Below are positions 16,582 to 26,189 of a stretch of 64,000 nt of DNA, in pieces. The stretch comes from Enhygromyxa salina. GTDB taxonomy: Bacteria > Myxococcota_A > Polyangia > Nannocystales > Nannocystaceae. The stretch covers positions 1-64,000 of the forward strand of contig NZ_JMCC02000090.1 in assembly GCF_000737335.2 (NCBI RefSeq). Reading direction: 5' to 3'. The translations under genes and the position numbers were made by a program. Each line of letters opens with the position of its first letter. The stretch's first letter is position 1. Under the pieces are notes generated by a model, which ran no database searches, was not told the origin of the DNA, and saw nothing but the letters and a program-made list of their open reading frames with translations.

Positions 16582-17769
16582 CTACAGATCCTTGGACCGC
16601 AAGCGCTTGACCAGGGCGCGCATGCGGGGCGCCGCCTCGGTCAGGTCGTCGCGGGTCTTGATCGGCAAGAACCGTCGCTCGCGATCGACCTCGAAGTAGT
16701 GCGCTTCGAGGTGTTCCGTGACTTGGCCGATCAGCTGCTCGAACTGCACGACCGGCATGGCTTTACCCTGCGGCCCGGCGACGACCCGCTCGATCGGGAA
16801 CCAGTCCAGGTCGAAGTCCCGATCGATCGCCGACAGCCAAAACCACAGCGTGTTGGTGTTGAACTGCGGGTAGGCGTCGAGGCTGATGTCTTCCGGCATG
16901 CGGAAGCCCTCGATGATCACCGGCCGACCGCCGAGCACCGCCACGCAGCCGCCCTTGTCGCCGTCTCGACGGACGACCTCGACGCTCATGTGGGCCCCCG
17001 CGTCGACCGCCTGGATGTGGCCACCGAGCAGGATGGGATCGAGCTCGGCGCCAAGGTTGTCGACGTTGGAGACCAGCAGGTGCTCGACCCCCGCCTGCCG
17101 GAGGTCCCGCAAGATCCCGCTGGCACGCAGGCGCAGCAAGGTGTCGCCGTGGCCGGGCGCGCAATACAGCAGGCTGTCGGGCAGCGCGGCGGCGCCGGGT
17201 AGATCCTGCAGCGGGACCGCGTCGGTGCCGACCCGCGGCATGATCGACTGCGAGAACTCGAAGCGCATGTCTCGGGGGATCCCGGCCCAGTCGATGTCGT
17301 GCAGGTGCACGCGGCTCGCCGCCTGGGTGGCGAAGCTGTGCATCAACACCACGGGGATCGTTGCGTCGTACTCGCGGATCAGCCGGGCGATCTGGGCCAG
17401 CTTCACCCACAGGAAGGTCTCGGGTTCACCCTGGACCACCGGGACGACGCCCTTGGGCCTGCCGCCGAAGCGCGTCGCCATTCCGCCATTGAGGATCAAC
17501 ACGGCGGCCCGACCGTGACGGAGGGCGAGCCGACCGCGCTGCGCCGCGGACCCCAGGTTGCGACTGGCCTCGCTGACGCGCGCGCCGGCCCGGCCCGCGA
17601 AGGTTCGAAAGTCTCGCAGCGGCGGCGGGACCAAGCTCGTGAGGGGCTCGGGTGCCACGGGCAAGCGAGCGGTCGCCTCCGAGAGGGAGCCGCTGGAAAG
17701 CCGCAACCGCAGGGCTGCGAACGCGGCGGCGTCGAAGGCGTAGCCAGCGACCGACGGACGAAGCTCCAC
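16582..17769 (-). CDS. UTP-glucose-1-phosphate uridylyltransferase/UDP-sugar pyrophosphorylase family protein
   Basis: 395 residues from a GTG start. The nucleotide-binding loop reads VLILNGGMATRFGGRPKGVVPV, as in the UDPGP family (LNGGLGTRMG...PK). Further family features are FSQSIMPRV, LYCAPGHGD, LLVSNVDNLGAELDP and EFDTNT-like PQFNTNTLWF. The enzyme is expected to join UTP and a sugar 1-phosphate for envelope polysaccharide synthesis. The exact sugar cannot be told. It is transcribed toward pntB, whose end is 28 bases away, and there is no operon partner. Confidence 0.82.
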   Translation of the reverse strand: MELRPSVAGYAFDAAAFAALRLRLSSGSLSEATARLPVAPEPLTSLVPPPLRDFRTFAGRAGARVSEASRNLGSAAQRGRLALRHGRAAVLILNGGMATRFGGRPKGVVPVVQGEPETFLWVKLAQIARLIREYDATIPVVLMHSFATQAASRVHLHDIDWAGIPRDMRFEFSQSIMPRVGTDAVPLQDLPGAAALPDSLLYCAPGHGDTLLRLRASGILRDLRQAGVEHLLVSNVDNLGAELDPILLGGHIQAVDAGAHMSVEVVRRDGDKGGCVAVLGGRPVIIEGFRMPEDISLDAYPQFNTNTLWFWLSAIDRDFDLDWFPIERVVAGPQGKAMPVVQFEQLIGQVTEHLEAHYFEVDRERRFLPIKTRDDLTEAAPRMRALVKRLRSKDL

Positions 17770-18055
17770 CGAATTGACATATCACCGGCCCGCGGGCCTT
17801 GACCAGCGAGACGCACCGCAAAGTCGACGGCGCAGCGGGATGGCCCGCGGTCGGATCCGCGTGGTGTCATCCCTCACGCGGGGTGACTGCCTGCGCATTC
17901 AAGCAGGCCCCGGTGTGGGGGGCGGCAACGCGCCTCCACCCGCGCGTGGCTGTATTTCGTAGGCTGACGGTCCGTGCTACCAATCTAGCGGGCGCTACCC
18001 CAAGTCACCACGCTTGGTGCGGCTGGCGCGAATGCCCATCGGGCGACGCTCTCCA

Positions 18056-19576
18056 ATGTCAGAATCGGTAATTGTCATCAACGCCGACGGCCCCGAGACC
18101 CGGGTCGCGCTGATCGAAAACGGCATCCTCACGGAGCTGTTCATCGAGCGCGAACGCGAGCGCGGGATCGTTGGCAACGTCTACAAAGGCAAGATCCTGC
18201 GCGTGCTGCCCGGCATGCAAGCGGCGTTTGTCGACATCGGCGAGGACAAGGCGGCGTTCTTGTACGCCGGTGACATCGCGGGTCCAGGCGCGACCGTCGA
18301 CAAGGTCGTTGGGGATGGCGGCGTGCCCCGCCGCGGCTCGGCCAAGGTCGCCAACATCACCGATCTCGTCCACCCCGGCCAAGAGATCTTGGTTCAGGTC
18401 GTGAAGGACCCGATCTCCAGCAAGGGGGCGCGGATCACCACGTACATCTCGCTGCCGGGGCGCAACGTCGTGTTCATGCCGACGGTCAGCCACATCGGGA
18501 TCTCGCGGCGGATCAGCAGTGAGCGCCAGCGTCGCAGGTTGCGGCGGATCGTCGACGAGATGCGACCCAAGGGGGCGGGCTTCATCGTGCGCACGGTCGC
18601 GCGGCATGCCTCGAGCGCCCAGGTGCGCGCGGGCATGGACTACCTGATCCGCCTGTGGGCCAACATCAAGGCCAACGAGCGGCTGCACCGGGCGCCCGTG
18701 CTGCTGTACCGCGACCTCGATCTGATGCTTCGCACCGTGCGCGACAACCTGTCGCCCGAGTTCAATCGCGTGATCGTCGACGACCGGGTCGCGCACGATC
18801 GCCTGCTGCGATTTTGCAACGCGTTCTTGCCGGAGTACTCGGCCCGCGTCGAGCTGTTCACCGGCCGCGACGGGGTGTTTGACAGCTACGGGATCGAGTC
18901 GGAGATCGATCGCGCGCTCGAGCGCAAGGTCGATCTCAAGAGCGGCGGCTCGCTGGTGTTCGATCAGGGCGAGGCGCTCACGGCGATCGACGTCAACACC
19001 GGCAAGTTCGTGGGCTCGAAGGGCAAGACCCTCGAGCAGACGATCACCCAGACCAACCTCGAAGCCGCCGACGAGATCGCCGAGCAGCTGCGGCTGCGCA
19101 ACGTTGGCGGGTTGATCATCATCGACTTCATCGACATGGACCGCGAGTCCAACCGGCGCAAGGTCTACCGCCGGCTGCAAGACGCGCTGCGACGGGATCG
19201 CGCCAAGGCCCACATCACCAAGATCTCGGAGATGGGCTTGGTCGAGATGAGCCGCAAGCGGACGCGCGAGAGCCTCGAGCGCCGGCTTGGGATCGCCTGC
19301 GACGTGTGCGGCGGCAAGGGCTATCACAAGAGCCCTTCCACGATCTGCTACGAGATTCTTCGCCAGATCCGGCGCGAGGCCGAGCACATGGCGGGCGACA
19401 TCATCTCGGTCACCGTCAACCCCGAGGTCGCCGACCTCATGAACGGGCCGGAGCTGCCCGCGGTGGATCACACCGTCAAGCGGGTGCAAAAGGCGATCGA
19501 GGTGCAGGGCCGCAAGGGCTTCCATCCCGAGAAGTACGAGATCCGCGGCAAGAAACCCTCTGCCCGGGCTACCTGA
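18056..19576 (+). CDS. rng: Ribonuclease G/E family endoribonuclease
   Basis: 506 residues, RNase G size, without the long C-terminal scaffold of RNase E. It has the S1-like RNA-binding segment (GIVGNVYKGKILRVLPGMQAAFVDIGEDKAAFLY), catalytic-core motifs (TAIDVNTGKFVG and GLIIIDFIDMD with the metal-binding Asp residues) and the Zn-link CDVCGGKG. It cuts AU-rich single-stranded RNA, for example rRNA precursors and mRNA. ATG 18056 (MSESVIVINADG) was chosen because the family homology starts there; the upstream extension to 18014 looks non-coding. Confidence 0.95.
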   Translation: MSESVIVINADGPETRVALIENGILTELFIERERERGIVGNVYKGKILRVLPGMQAAFVDIGEDKAAFLYAGDIAGPGATVDKVVGDGGVPRRGSAKVANITDLVHPGQEILVQVVKDPISSKGARITTYISLPGRNVVFMPTVSHIGISRRISSERQRRRLRRIVDEMRPKGAGFIVRTVARHASSAQVRAGMDYLIRLWANIKANERLHRAPVLLYRDLDLMLRTVRDNLSPEFNRVIVDDRVAHDRLLRFCNAFLPEYSARVELFTGRDGVFDSYGIESEIDRALERKVDLKSGGSLVFDQGEALTAIDVNTGKFVGSKGKTLEQTITQTNLEAADEIAEQLRLRNVGGLIIIDFIDMDRESNRRKVYRRLQDALRRDRAKAHITKISEMGLVEMSRKRTRESLERRLGIACDVCGGKGYHKSPSTICYEILRQIRREAEHMAGDIISVTVNPEVADLMNGPELPAVDHTVKRVQKAIEVQGRKGFHPEKYEIRGKKPSARAT

Positions 19577-19582
19577 GCCCCG

Positions 19583-20698
19583 ATGACGGACCCCGCCAGC
19601 GGCAGCGAAGCAGCAGTCGCGGCGAGTCGTCGCCCTGCTATGTCGCCGGAGCGCGCGGATGGATCGCGGCGGGCCAGGATCGTTGGCTGGAGTCTGGCGC
19701 TGATCGGCTCGGCGTTGCTGCTGCTGACGGGGTGGTTGCTGGTCCGCTTGGTCGAGAGTGGACCGCTGCCGCCGTTTCTCGATGAGACCATTCCGCCGCC
19801 AGCGAAGGCCCAGGCGGCTCCGAAGCCGAGCAACCTGCTGCGGCTGGCGGGATCTGGCAGCAACCTGCCGCTGACCCGCGAGCTCGCGGCTGTGTATGTC
19901 TCAAAGCGGCCGTGGTTGCGGGTGCGGGTTCACGAGAGCATCGGCTCGAGCGGTGGAGTTCGGGCGACGCTCGAGCGGGCGATCGAGGTTGGGCTGATCT
20001 CGCGGGGCCTGCAGCCCGCCGAGCAGGCGCAGGGGGTGGTCTCGATCCCCTATGCCCGCGTGGCGGTGGTGCTCGCGGCGAATCCTTCTGTCCCGGTCCG
20101 CGGCGTCACCCGTGAAGACCTGCTGGATCTCTACGCGGGCCGGCGCGAGTACTGGGCCGATGGCTCGCCCGTGGTGTTGCTCAAGCGCGAGCCCGGCGAC
20201 TCGAGTCACCTGGCTGTGTACGCGGCGGTGCCGGAGCTCGAGGCGGTCGACGCCGAAGCATGGACCGCCGATCGCGGGCGCAGGCTGTTTCACGATCGGG
20301 CGATGCAAGAGGCGCTGATCTCGACCCCCGGCGCGGTGGGGCTGTTCGATCAGGGGCTGGCGACGATCCAGAGCCTGCCGATCGTCGTGCTCGAGTTCGA
20401 GGGCCACCGCCCCAACGAGGACGCGGTGCGCTCGGGCAGCTACCCGATCTACAAAGACCTCTCGTTCGTGATCCCAGCCGAGGAGCCCGATCCTCTGGCC
20501 CACGAATTCATCTCGTTCGTGTTCTCGGCCGAGGGCCAGCGGGTGATCCGCGAGAGCGGCTACGTTCCGCTCGAGCCGCCGGCCCGCTCGAGCTTTGCTC
20601 ACCTGCACGCCGGACCTGGGCCCGAGCAGCTCGACACACCCACGCCGGCTGCGGGCGATGACACGTCCGACGACGGCACGAGCAGCGAGGATCAGTGA
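19583..20698 (+). CDS. Membrane-anchored PstS-like substrate-binding protein
   Basis: 371 residues. One membrane helix (VGWSLALIGSALLLLTGWLLVRLV, residues about 34-57) follows a short basic N-terminus; the rest should face the periplasm. The domain starting LRLAGSGSNLPLTRELA has the phosphate-binding-protein order: GSGSN near the start, IGSSGGVRATLER, GLISRGLQ and, near the end, FSAEGQRVIRESGYVPL. No PstC/A/B genes are near, so it may sense or scavenge phosphate or another anion rather than feed a local transporter. Position 6 bases after rng suggests co-transcription. The tail is acidic and disordered. Confidence 0.75.
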   Translation: MTDPASGSEAAVAASRRPAMSPERADGSRRARIVGWSLALIGSALLLLTGWLLVRLVESGPLPPFLDETIPPPAKAQAAPKPSNLLRLAGSGSNLPLTRELAAVYVSKRPWLRVRVHESIGSSGGVRATLERAIEVGLISRGLQPAEQAQGVVSIPYARVAVVLAANPSVPVRGVTREDLLDLYAGRREYWADGSPVVLLKREPGDSSHLAVYAAVPELEAVDAEAWTADRGRRLFHDRAMQEALISTPGAVGLFDQGLATIQSLPIVVLEFEGHRPNEDAVRSGSYPIYKDLSFVIPAEEPDPLAHEFISFVFSAEGQRVIRESGYVPLEPPARSSFAHLHAGPGPEQLDTPTPAAGDDTSDDGTSSEDQ

Positions 20699-21195
20699 CT
20701 CGCCGACTGCATCGCCATGCGCTCGAGGTGCGCGCGCAAGCCAGCGCACGCGTCGGGCCCGGCCTGGGAGCTGGCGGCGTAGCGCTGAACTTCCTCGAGT
20801 AGCGCCTGCGGTGGCAGCAACGCCCATCGCCGCGTCGCAGCCTCGACCGGCGCCCCGCCAAGCTCGACCGCGCGGGCGGCCGCGTGCGAGAGCAGGCGAT
20901 CCGGCGGCGCGCCTGCAGCGACAGCGCGGTCGAAGCCTTCGCACGCAAACCGAAGCAACTCGAGGTCCGGCGGCGCAAACTCGGGCTTAGCCGGGGCCTT
21001 GGACGAGGTGAGTGAGTTGTCGCGCGCGCCCGGGTCTTCGCTCTCACGGATCGGCGTGGGCGCGAGCTTGGCCGGTGGCGGGGACCCCGGGCCGCACGCC
21101 GACGCCACGAGGGCGACGAGCCCCAGACCGAGCAGTCCGCGACCCGAGCCAAGGTGTGGGCGCGCACGGGGTCGGGGGTCGATCGCCGCGGTCAC
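20692..21195 (-). CDS. Putative lipoprotein of unknown function
   Basis: 167 residues. A basic N-terminus and hydrophobic core (GLLGLGLVALVASAC) end in a good lipobox, so export and lipid attachment are likely. After a Pro/Ser-rich stretch, the mature domain is about 95 residues, helical, with two cysteines (LRFACEGFDRAVAAG and GPDACAGLRAHLERM) that could form a disulphide. No family is recognised. Its 3' end overlaps the end of the convergent PstS-like gene by 7 bases. Confidence 0.7.
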   Translation of the reverse strand: MTAAIDPRPRARPHLGSGRGLLGLGLVALVASACGPGSPPPAKLAPTPIRESEDPGARDNSLTSSKAPAKPEFAPPDLELLRFACEGFDRAVAAGAPPDRLLSHAAARAVELGGAPVEAATRRWALLPPQALLEEVQRYAASSQAGPDACAGLRAHLERMAMQSASH

Positions 21196-21317
21196 GCGCC
21201 GACGCTAATACACTTGCGAAGCGGCCAGCAATTGAGGCGCGGGCCCAAGGGCCGGCTGGGGATCCCAAGCCGCTCGGATCATCGCCACGCACGGCGCGGC
21301 CAGGATAGACTCCGCGC

Positions 21318-22421
<1,104 letters not shown>

Positions 22422-22462
22422 GAAGGGGAGAAGGGGAGTCCGGGAGCCCGGGCCACAAACAG

Positions 22463-22493
22463 CAAACGCCGCCTCGGTTTGAGGCGGCGTTTG
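22463..22493. terminator. Bidirectional stem-loop terminator between lipoprotein gene and tRNA-Ser
   Basis: A perfect 13-bp stem, CAAACGCCGCCTC and GAGGCGGCGTTTG, closes a 5-base loop. It lies downstream of the + strand lipoprotein gene and just after the 3' end of the minus-strand tRNA-Ser, so it can serve both; only short T or A runs flank it. Confidence 0.75.
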
Positions 22494-22501
22494 TCCCTTC
22501 T

Positions 22502-22588
22502 CGGAGCCAGAGGGATTCGAACCCTCGGTAAGGTTGCCCCTACACAGGATTAGCAATCCTGCACCTTCGGCCGCTCGGTCATGGCTCC
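22502..22588 (-). tRNA. tRNA-Ser (anticodon GCT)
   Basis: An 87-nt class II tRNA with a long variable arm. On the minus strand the acceptor stem GGAGCCA pairs with TGGCTCC, discriminator G. The anticodon stem CAGGA/TCCTG carries loop TTGCTAA, so the anticodon is GCT (reads AGC/AGU). The variable arm contains TGTAGGGGCAACCTTA. The T loop is TTCGAAT. CCA is not encoded. Confidence 0.95.
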
Positions 22589-22696
22589 ATGCGGGCCGCC
22601 GAAGCTAGCGGCATTGCCCGCCGGTTGCAAGACGCCGATGCGCGCGCCGGGCAGGTTGCCGGACACCGGGACCGCCGGCACACTCACGGTCGAGTC

Positions 22697-23521
22697 GTGA
22701 GCAACCCCGCGCAACGTCCGCCCGACAGCCCTCCCGACAGCCCAGTCGAGTCGCTCATCCATGCGAGCACGGAGGTGGTGCTGTTGGCGCTGTCGTTTGT
22801 GGTTGGGATCGCCGTGCTGATGGGCTTGATGCTCGTTGGCGTGCTCCCGAGCGCCGAGGCTGCGGGGTGGTCGGGTGTCGTCGCGGGTCCGGTGCTGATC
22901 GGCACCGCTGGGATCACGTACCTGTACATGGAGCGGATGCTGGCGCCCACGGAGCGCGCGAGCTCGCCGTCGCTGTTCTTGGCCCGCGCGGACGCGTCGA
23001 CCCAGCCCTTGGTCGAGAAGGGCGAGCGCAGGGGCCTCGGCGCGTGCGTGGTGATTGCGCTGGGCGGGGTCGTCATCGCCCTGCTGGGGAGCGGGCTGCT
23101 GAGCCTGATCCAGCAGCAGGTGTTCGCAACCGAGGTCGAGGAGCAGCAGGCGATCGTCGAGCTCGTGGGCCGGCGCGAGACCTTCGAGCTGGTGCTGCTG
23201 GCGGTCTCGGCGGTGGTGCTGGCCCCGCTGACCGAAGAGCTGCTGTTTCGCCACATGTTCTTCCGGCGGCTGCTGCATGGCTCGGGATCCACGCTGGCGT
23301 GGATCCTGCCCGCGGTGGCGTTCTCGCTGGCACACTGGAACCCGGTTGGCGCCGTCATCTACGTGTGGCTGGGGCTGGTGTTCGCGTACAGCTATTTGCT
23401 CAGTGGGCGCCTGTGGGTTGCGATGGCGGTTCACGCCGGCCACAACGCGTTCGCCCTGTGTATGCTGCTGTGGGGTCCCAAGACCCTGTCCGAGCTGCCA
23501 GAGGGGTTCTTGGGGTTCTGA
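22697..23521 (+). CDS. CPBP family intramembrane metalloprotease
   Basis: 274 residues with about seven hydrophobic helices. The CPBP/Abi signature is complete: motif 1 EELLFRHMFFRRLL (EExxxR), motif 2 AFSLAHWN, and motif 3 AVHAGHNAF. The family includes CAAX prenyl proteases and bacteriocin-immunity proteins; substrates here are unknown. I chose GTG 22697 because the open frame before it runs through the tRNA-Ser gene. The GTG is followed by a Pro-rich cytoplasmic leader and then the first helix (EVVLLALSFVVGIAVLMG). Confidence 0.88.
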   Translation: MSNPAQRPPDSPPDSPVESLIHASTEVVLLALSFVVGIAVLMGLMLVGVLPSAEAAGWSGVVAGPVLIGTAGITYLYMERMLAPTERASSPSLFLARADASTQPLVEKGERRGLGACVVIALGGVVIALLGSGLLSLIQQQVFATEVEEQQAIVELVGRRETFELVLLAVSAVVLAPLTEELLFRHMFFRRLLHGSGSTLAWILPAVAFSLAHWNPVGAVIYVWLGLVFAYSYLLSGRLWVAMAVHAGHNAFALCMLLWGPKTLSELPEGFLGF

Positions 23522-23586
23522 AAGTCCGACCGCTTGCGTCCGTCTCGGGCGGCTGCTATGCAGCCGGCCCCGCACCAAGCGAGCAT

Positions 23587-23660
<74 letters not shown>

Positions 23661-23663
23661 CAA

Positions 23664-23702
23664 GAGAGCCCCGCTTCGATGAAGCGGGGCTCTCGTCTTT
23701 TT
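23664..23702 (+). terminator. Rho-independent terminator of tRNA-Arg
   Basis: A perfect 14-bp stem (GAGAGCCCCGCTTC and GAAGCGGGGCTCTC) with a three-base loop is followed by GTCTTTTT. It sits four bases after the tRNA and before tadA, so the two genes are probably separate transcripts or joined only by readthrough. Confidence 0.9.
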
Positions 23703-23769
23703 AGGGGAGCGAGTAGGAGCGAGCGGATCACGCATTGCACCGCGGCCGTCACCGGGCGATCCTGAGCCG

Positions 23770-24300
23770 GTGGCTGACGAGCCCACCGCGGCGGACCTGG
23801 GGTACATGCGCCTGGCTCTCGAGCTGGCCGCCGAGGCTGGCGAACGCGGTGATGTGCCGGTCGGGGCGGTGGTGGTGCGGGACGGGCGGATCCTGGGGGT
23901 GGGGTTCAACAACCGCGAACAGGATCACGATCCAACCGGGCACGCCGAGGTCGTGGCGATGCGCGAGGCATGTCGGCAAGCCCAGCGCTGGCGGCTCGAC
24001 GGCGCGAGCCTGTATGTGACCCTCGAGCCGTGTCCGATGTGTGCGGGGACGGTCGTCAACACTCGGATCACGCGGCTGGTCTACGGCGCCCACGACCCCA
24101 AGGCCGGAGCGGTGCGCAGCCTGTACCAGCTGTGTGAAGATCCCCGCCTCAACCACCGCGTACAGGTGATCGGCGGGGTCCTGGGGGACGAGTGCGCGGC
24201 GCTGCTCAAGGGCTTCTTTCGGGCCGCCCGCGCCCGCGCCCGGCGACAGCGAGCGGCCGGCAACGCTGAGCCGCGCTGGCACCGGGGAGACGAGACATGA
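23770..24300 (+). CDS. tadA: tRNA-specific adenosine-34 deaminase TadA
   Basis: 176 residues from GTG. The zinc-deaminase motifs are HAEVVAMRE (His ligand and proton-shuttling Glu) and LEPCPMCAGTVVNTRI (PCxxC ligands). VYGAHDPKAGAV and the LYQL segment are TadA-specific rather than general cytidine-deaminase features. It converts A34 of tRNA-Arg(ACG) to inosine so that one tRNA reads CGU, CGC and CGA. The substrate tRNA gene is immediately upstream. Its ATGA stop overlaps the start of the next gene. Confidence 0.96.
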   Translation: MADEPTAADLGYMRLALELAAEAGERGDVPVGAVVVRDGRILGVGFNNREQDHDPTGHAEVVAMREACRQAQRWRLDGASLYVTLEPCPMCAGTVVNTRITRLVYGAHDPKAGAVRSLYQLCEDPRLNHRVQVIGGVLGDECAALLKGFFRAARARARRQRAAGNAEPRWHRGDET

Positions 24301-25280
24301 GCGAGCTCGACGATCCGGTCGCCGACGAGGTCCTGCAGATCCAGTCGATGCTGACACGCGAGCGGCTCGCCGTGGATGTGTGCGACGGCAACCGGACCGC
24401 GTTCATGACCCACGTCGGCGCGGCGCCGCGGCTGGTCCCTGGACCTTGGATCGCGCATCGCCAGCTGGTGTTGTCGCTGGCGCTCTCCAACCTCGCGCCG
24501 CAGCAGCGGGCCTCGCTCGCGCACGCGGTGGTCGTCGAGTGGGGCCGCGAGTTTGGGGTGGGTCGGCTGGTCTTGTGTGCGGTCGCGTCTGGGCTCCCGC
24601 TCGGTGGTTCGTCGTTGAGCATGCGCCCGCGGACCCCCGGCGGCGACGGCCGGCCTCGCGTGCTCTACACCTGGGCCGTGGGTCCGCGGGCGACCCCGGT
24701 GGTGTGTGACTGGCTGCTGCTGCGCGCCCAGCCGGGTTGGGCCTGCGACAGCCCGGCGCGTCAGCTTGGTATCCGGGGGCTCGAGACCCTCGCGCAGCTG
24801 GGCGGCAACGTGTTGCTGTTGGTCCCGAGCGCCGTCGCTGCCCGGCAGGTCGCAGACTCGGTCGGTGGCGCGCTGCCGCTCGATGCTCACCCCCGGTTCG
24901 CGCCCTACTTGCCCGAGCTAGAACCGCGCCGCGACCAGCAAGCCGAGGCGTCACTGCTGTTGTGGCCTCACGACTCGATCGGGGCCGCGTCGCTGCAGCG
25001 GCGAAGCTTCTCGACGGCGGTGTTGGTGGCGGCCCCCGAGGGCGTCCGCCAAGAGGCGATGCGCTGGGTCTCGCAGCGACCGGGCGCCGAGCTCGTCGAC
25101 GCCGCGTGTCCGGGTCGAATGAACCGCAAGGCGCTCAAAGCATACTGGCGAGCGTGTGGGCAACCGAAGATCTTGCTGCGTGGTGATCCAGAGTGGGCGG
25201 CAGAAGGTCGGCAGTGGCTCGAGTCAATTGGCGCGACGGTGGCGGCTCACTCCGAGGCCACGCAGCTCGGGCTATTTTAG
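24297..25280 (+). CDS. Protein of unknown function ending in a sliding-clamp-like motif
   Basis: 327 residues, soluble, with no signal peptide. It is translationally coupled to tadA (4-base overlap). No family is recognised. The middle shows alpha/beta layering (VLYTWAVGP, GGNVLLLVPSAVAARQVADSV, STAVLVAAPEGVRQEAM, ILLRGDPEW) suggestive of a nucleotide-binding or helicase-like fold, but I see no Walker A box. The final residues are TQLGLF, matching the QL(S/D)LF consensus by which bacterial proteins dock to the DNA polymerase III beta clamp. A DNA replication or repair role is therefore a reasonable inference, not shown. Confidence 0.75.
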   Translation: MSELDDPVADEVLQIQSMLTRERLAVDVCDGNRTAFMTHVGAAPRLVPGPWIAHRQLVLSLALSNLAPQQRASLAHAVVVEWGREFGVGRLVLCAVASGLPLGGSSLSMRPRTPGGDGRPRVLYTWAVGPRATPVVCDWLLLRAQPGWACDSPARQLGIRGLETLAQLGGNVLLLVPSAVAARQVADSVGGALPLDAHPRFAPYLPELEPRRDQQAEASLLLWPHDSIGAASLQRRSFSTAVLVAAPEGVRQEAMRWVSQRPGAELVDAACPGRMNRKALKAYWRACGQPKILLRGDPEWAAEGRQWLESIGATVAAHSEATQLGLF

Positions 25281-25413
25281 GCGTCGACCCTTTTTTGCGT
25301 CGACGAAACATCCATCGTTGGGGCCCGTTGTTCGTCCTCTACGTGAGCCAGATCGGGCTGCTTGGCTCCCGACACTCACTGGCTGGAAGACAACTAGAAA
25401 ACGAGGCGACAAC

Positions 25414-26085
25414 ATGCGGATCAATACTTCGACTCCTCTCATCTTGCTCTGTGCCGCGGCCATGCTGTTAGTGGCACCCACGGCTTGCACAGACGACGGC
25501 ACCGGGGACACCGGGGACACCGACACCAGCGGCGGCGACGGTGACGGCGACGGCGACCCCGGCGACGGAGACGGCGACCCCGGCGATGGCGACGGCGACC
25601 CCGGCGATGGAGACGGCGATCCCACCGGCGATGGAGACGGCGATCCCGGCGGCGTCGATGAGGCCGCGATCATCGCCGAGGCGATGGGCTACCAGAGCTG
25701 GGTGCTGATCAACGCCGCGCCGTTCATGAGCGCCGGCCACGACGGTGGGATGGCCACGGTCAACGTCTGGGTGCCACCAGACCTCGCCGCGCAGTACAAG
25801 GCGATCGATCCCGCCAACCCAATGGCGACGGAGTTCGCCGAGGGCTCGATCATCGTCAAAGAGCACCTCGACGACATGGGCATGCCGGCAGCGGGCACGA
25901 TCATGTACAAGGGCCCCCCGGGCTACAGCGAGGGTTCTGGCGACTGGTGGTGGGGTATGGGCAACGTGCTCGGTGGTGAGCTCGCAAGCAGCGGGCCCGA
26001 TCTGGCCGGCTGCATTGGCTGTCACTCGCCGCAGACGACCACCGATTGGGTGTTTGGTGTGCCGCCGGCCGACCAAAACCCCTGA
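25414..26085 (+). CDS. Lipoprotein with (Gly-Asp)n linker and cytochrome P460-like, haem c-binding domain
   Basis: 223 residues. GAGG lies 7 bases before ATG 25414. The signal peptide ends at a lipobox (LLVAPTAC). A Gly/Asp/Pro linker of about 45 residues (GDGDGDPGDGDGDP) follows. The mature domain resembles cytochrome P460: VNVWVPPDLAAQYKAI, EGSIIVKEHLD, GTIMYKGPPGY, GDWWWGM, and CIGCHS near the C-terminus, a CxxCH haem c attachment site. Haem attachment outside the inner membrane agrees with the lipoprotein signal. The substrate is unknown; P460 proteins oxidise small nitrogen compounds or detoxify. A stem-loop terminator follows. Confidence 0.8.
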   Translation: MRINTSTPLILLCAAAMLLVAPTACTDDGTGDTGDTDTSGGDGDGDGDPGDGDGDPGDGDGDPGDGDGDPTGDGDGDPGGVDEAAIIAEAMGYQSWVLINAAPFMSAGHDGGMATVNVWVPPDLAAQYKAIDPANPMATEFAEGSIIVKEHLDDMGMPAAGTIMYKGPPGYSEGSGDWWWGMGNVLGGELASSGPDLAGCIGCHSPQTTTDWVFGVPPADQNP

Positions 26086-26109
26086 GCTGTCTCGAGCGAC
26101 AAACGAAAA

Positions 26110-26138
26110 AGGCCGGACTGCTGGGAGCAGTCCGGCCT
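26110..26138. terminator. Bidirectional stem-loop terminator
   Basis: A perfect 13-bp stem, AGGCCGGACTGCT and AGCAGTCCGGCCT, around loop GGG. An A-run (26106-26110) before it and TCTTG after it suit termination of both the + strand P460-like gene and the convergent minus-strand gene ending at 26190. Confidence 0.85.
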
Positions 26139-26189
26139 CTTGCGTTCGAGGCCCCCGCAAGCGGGGCGCTGAACTTGGTCAGGCGTCTG

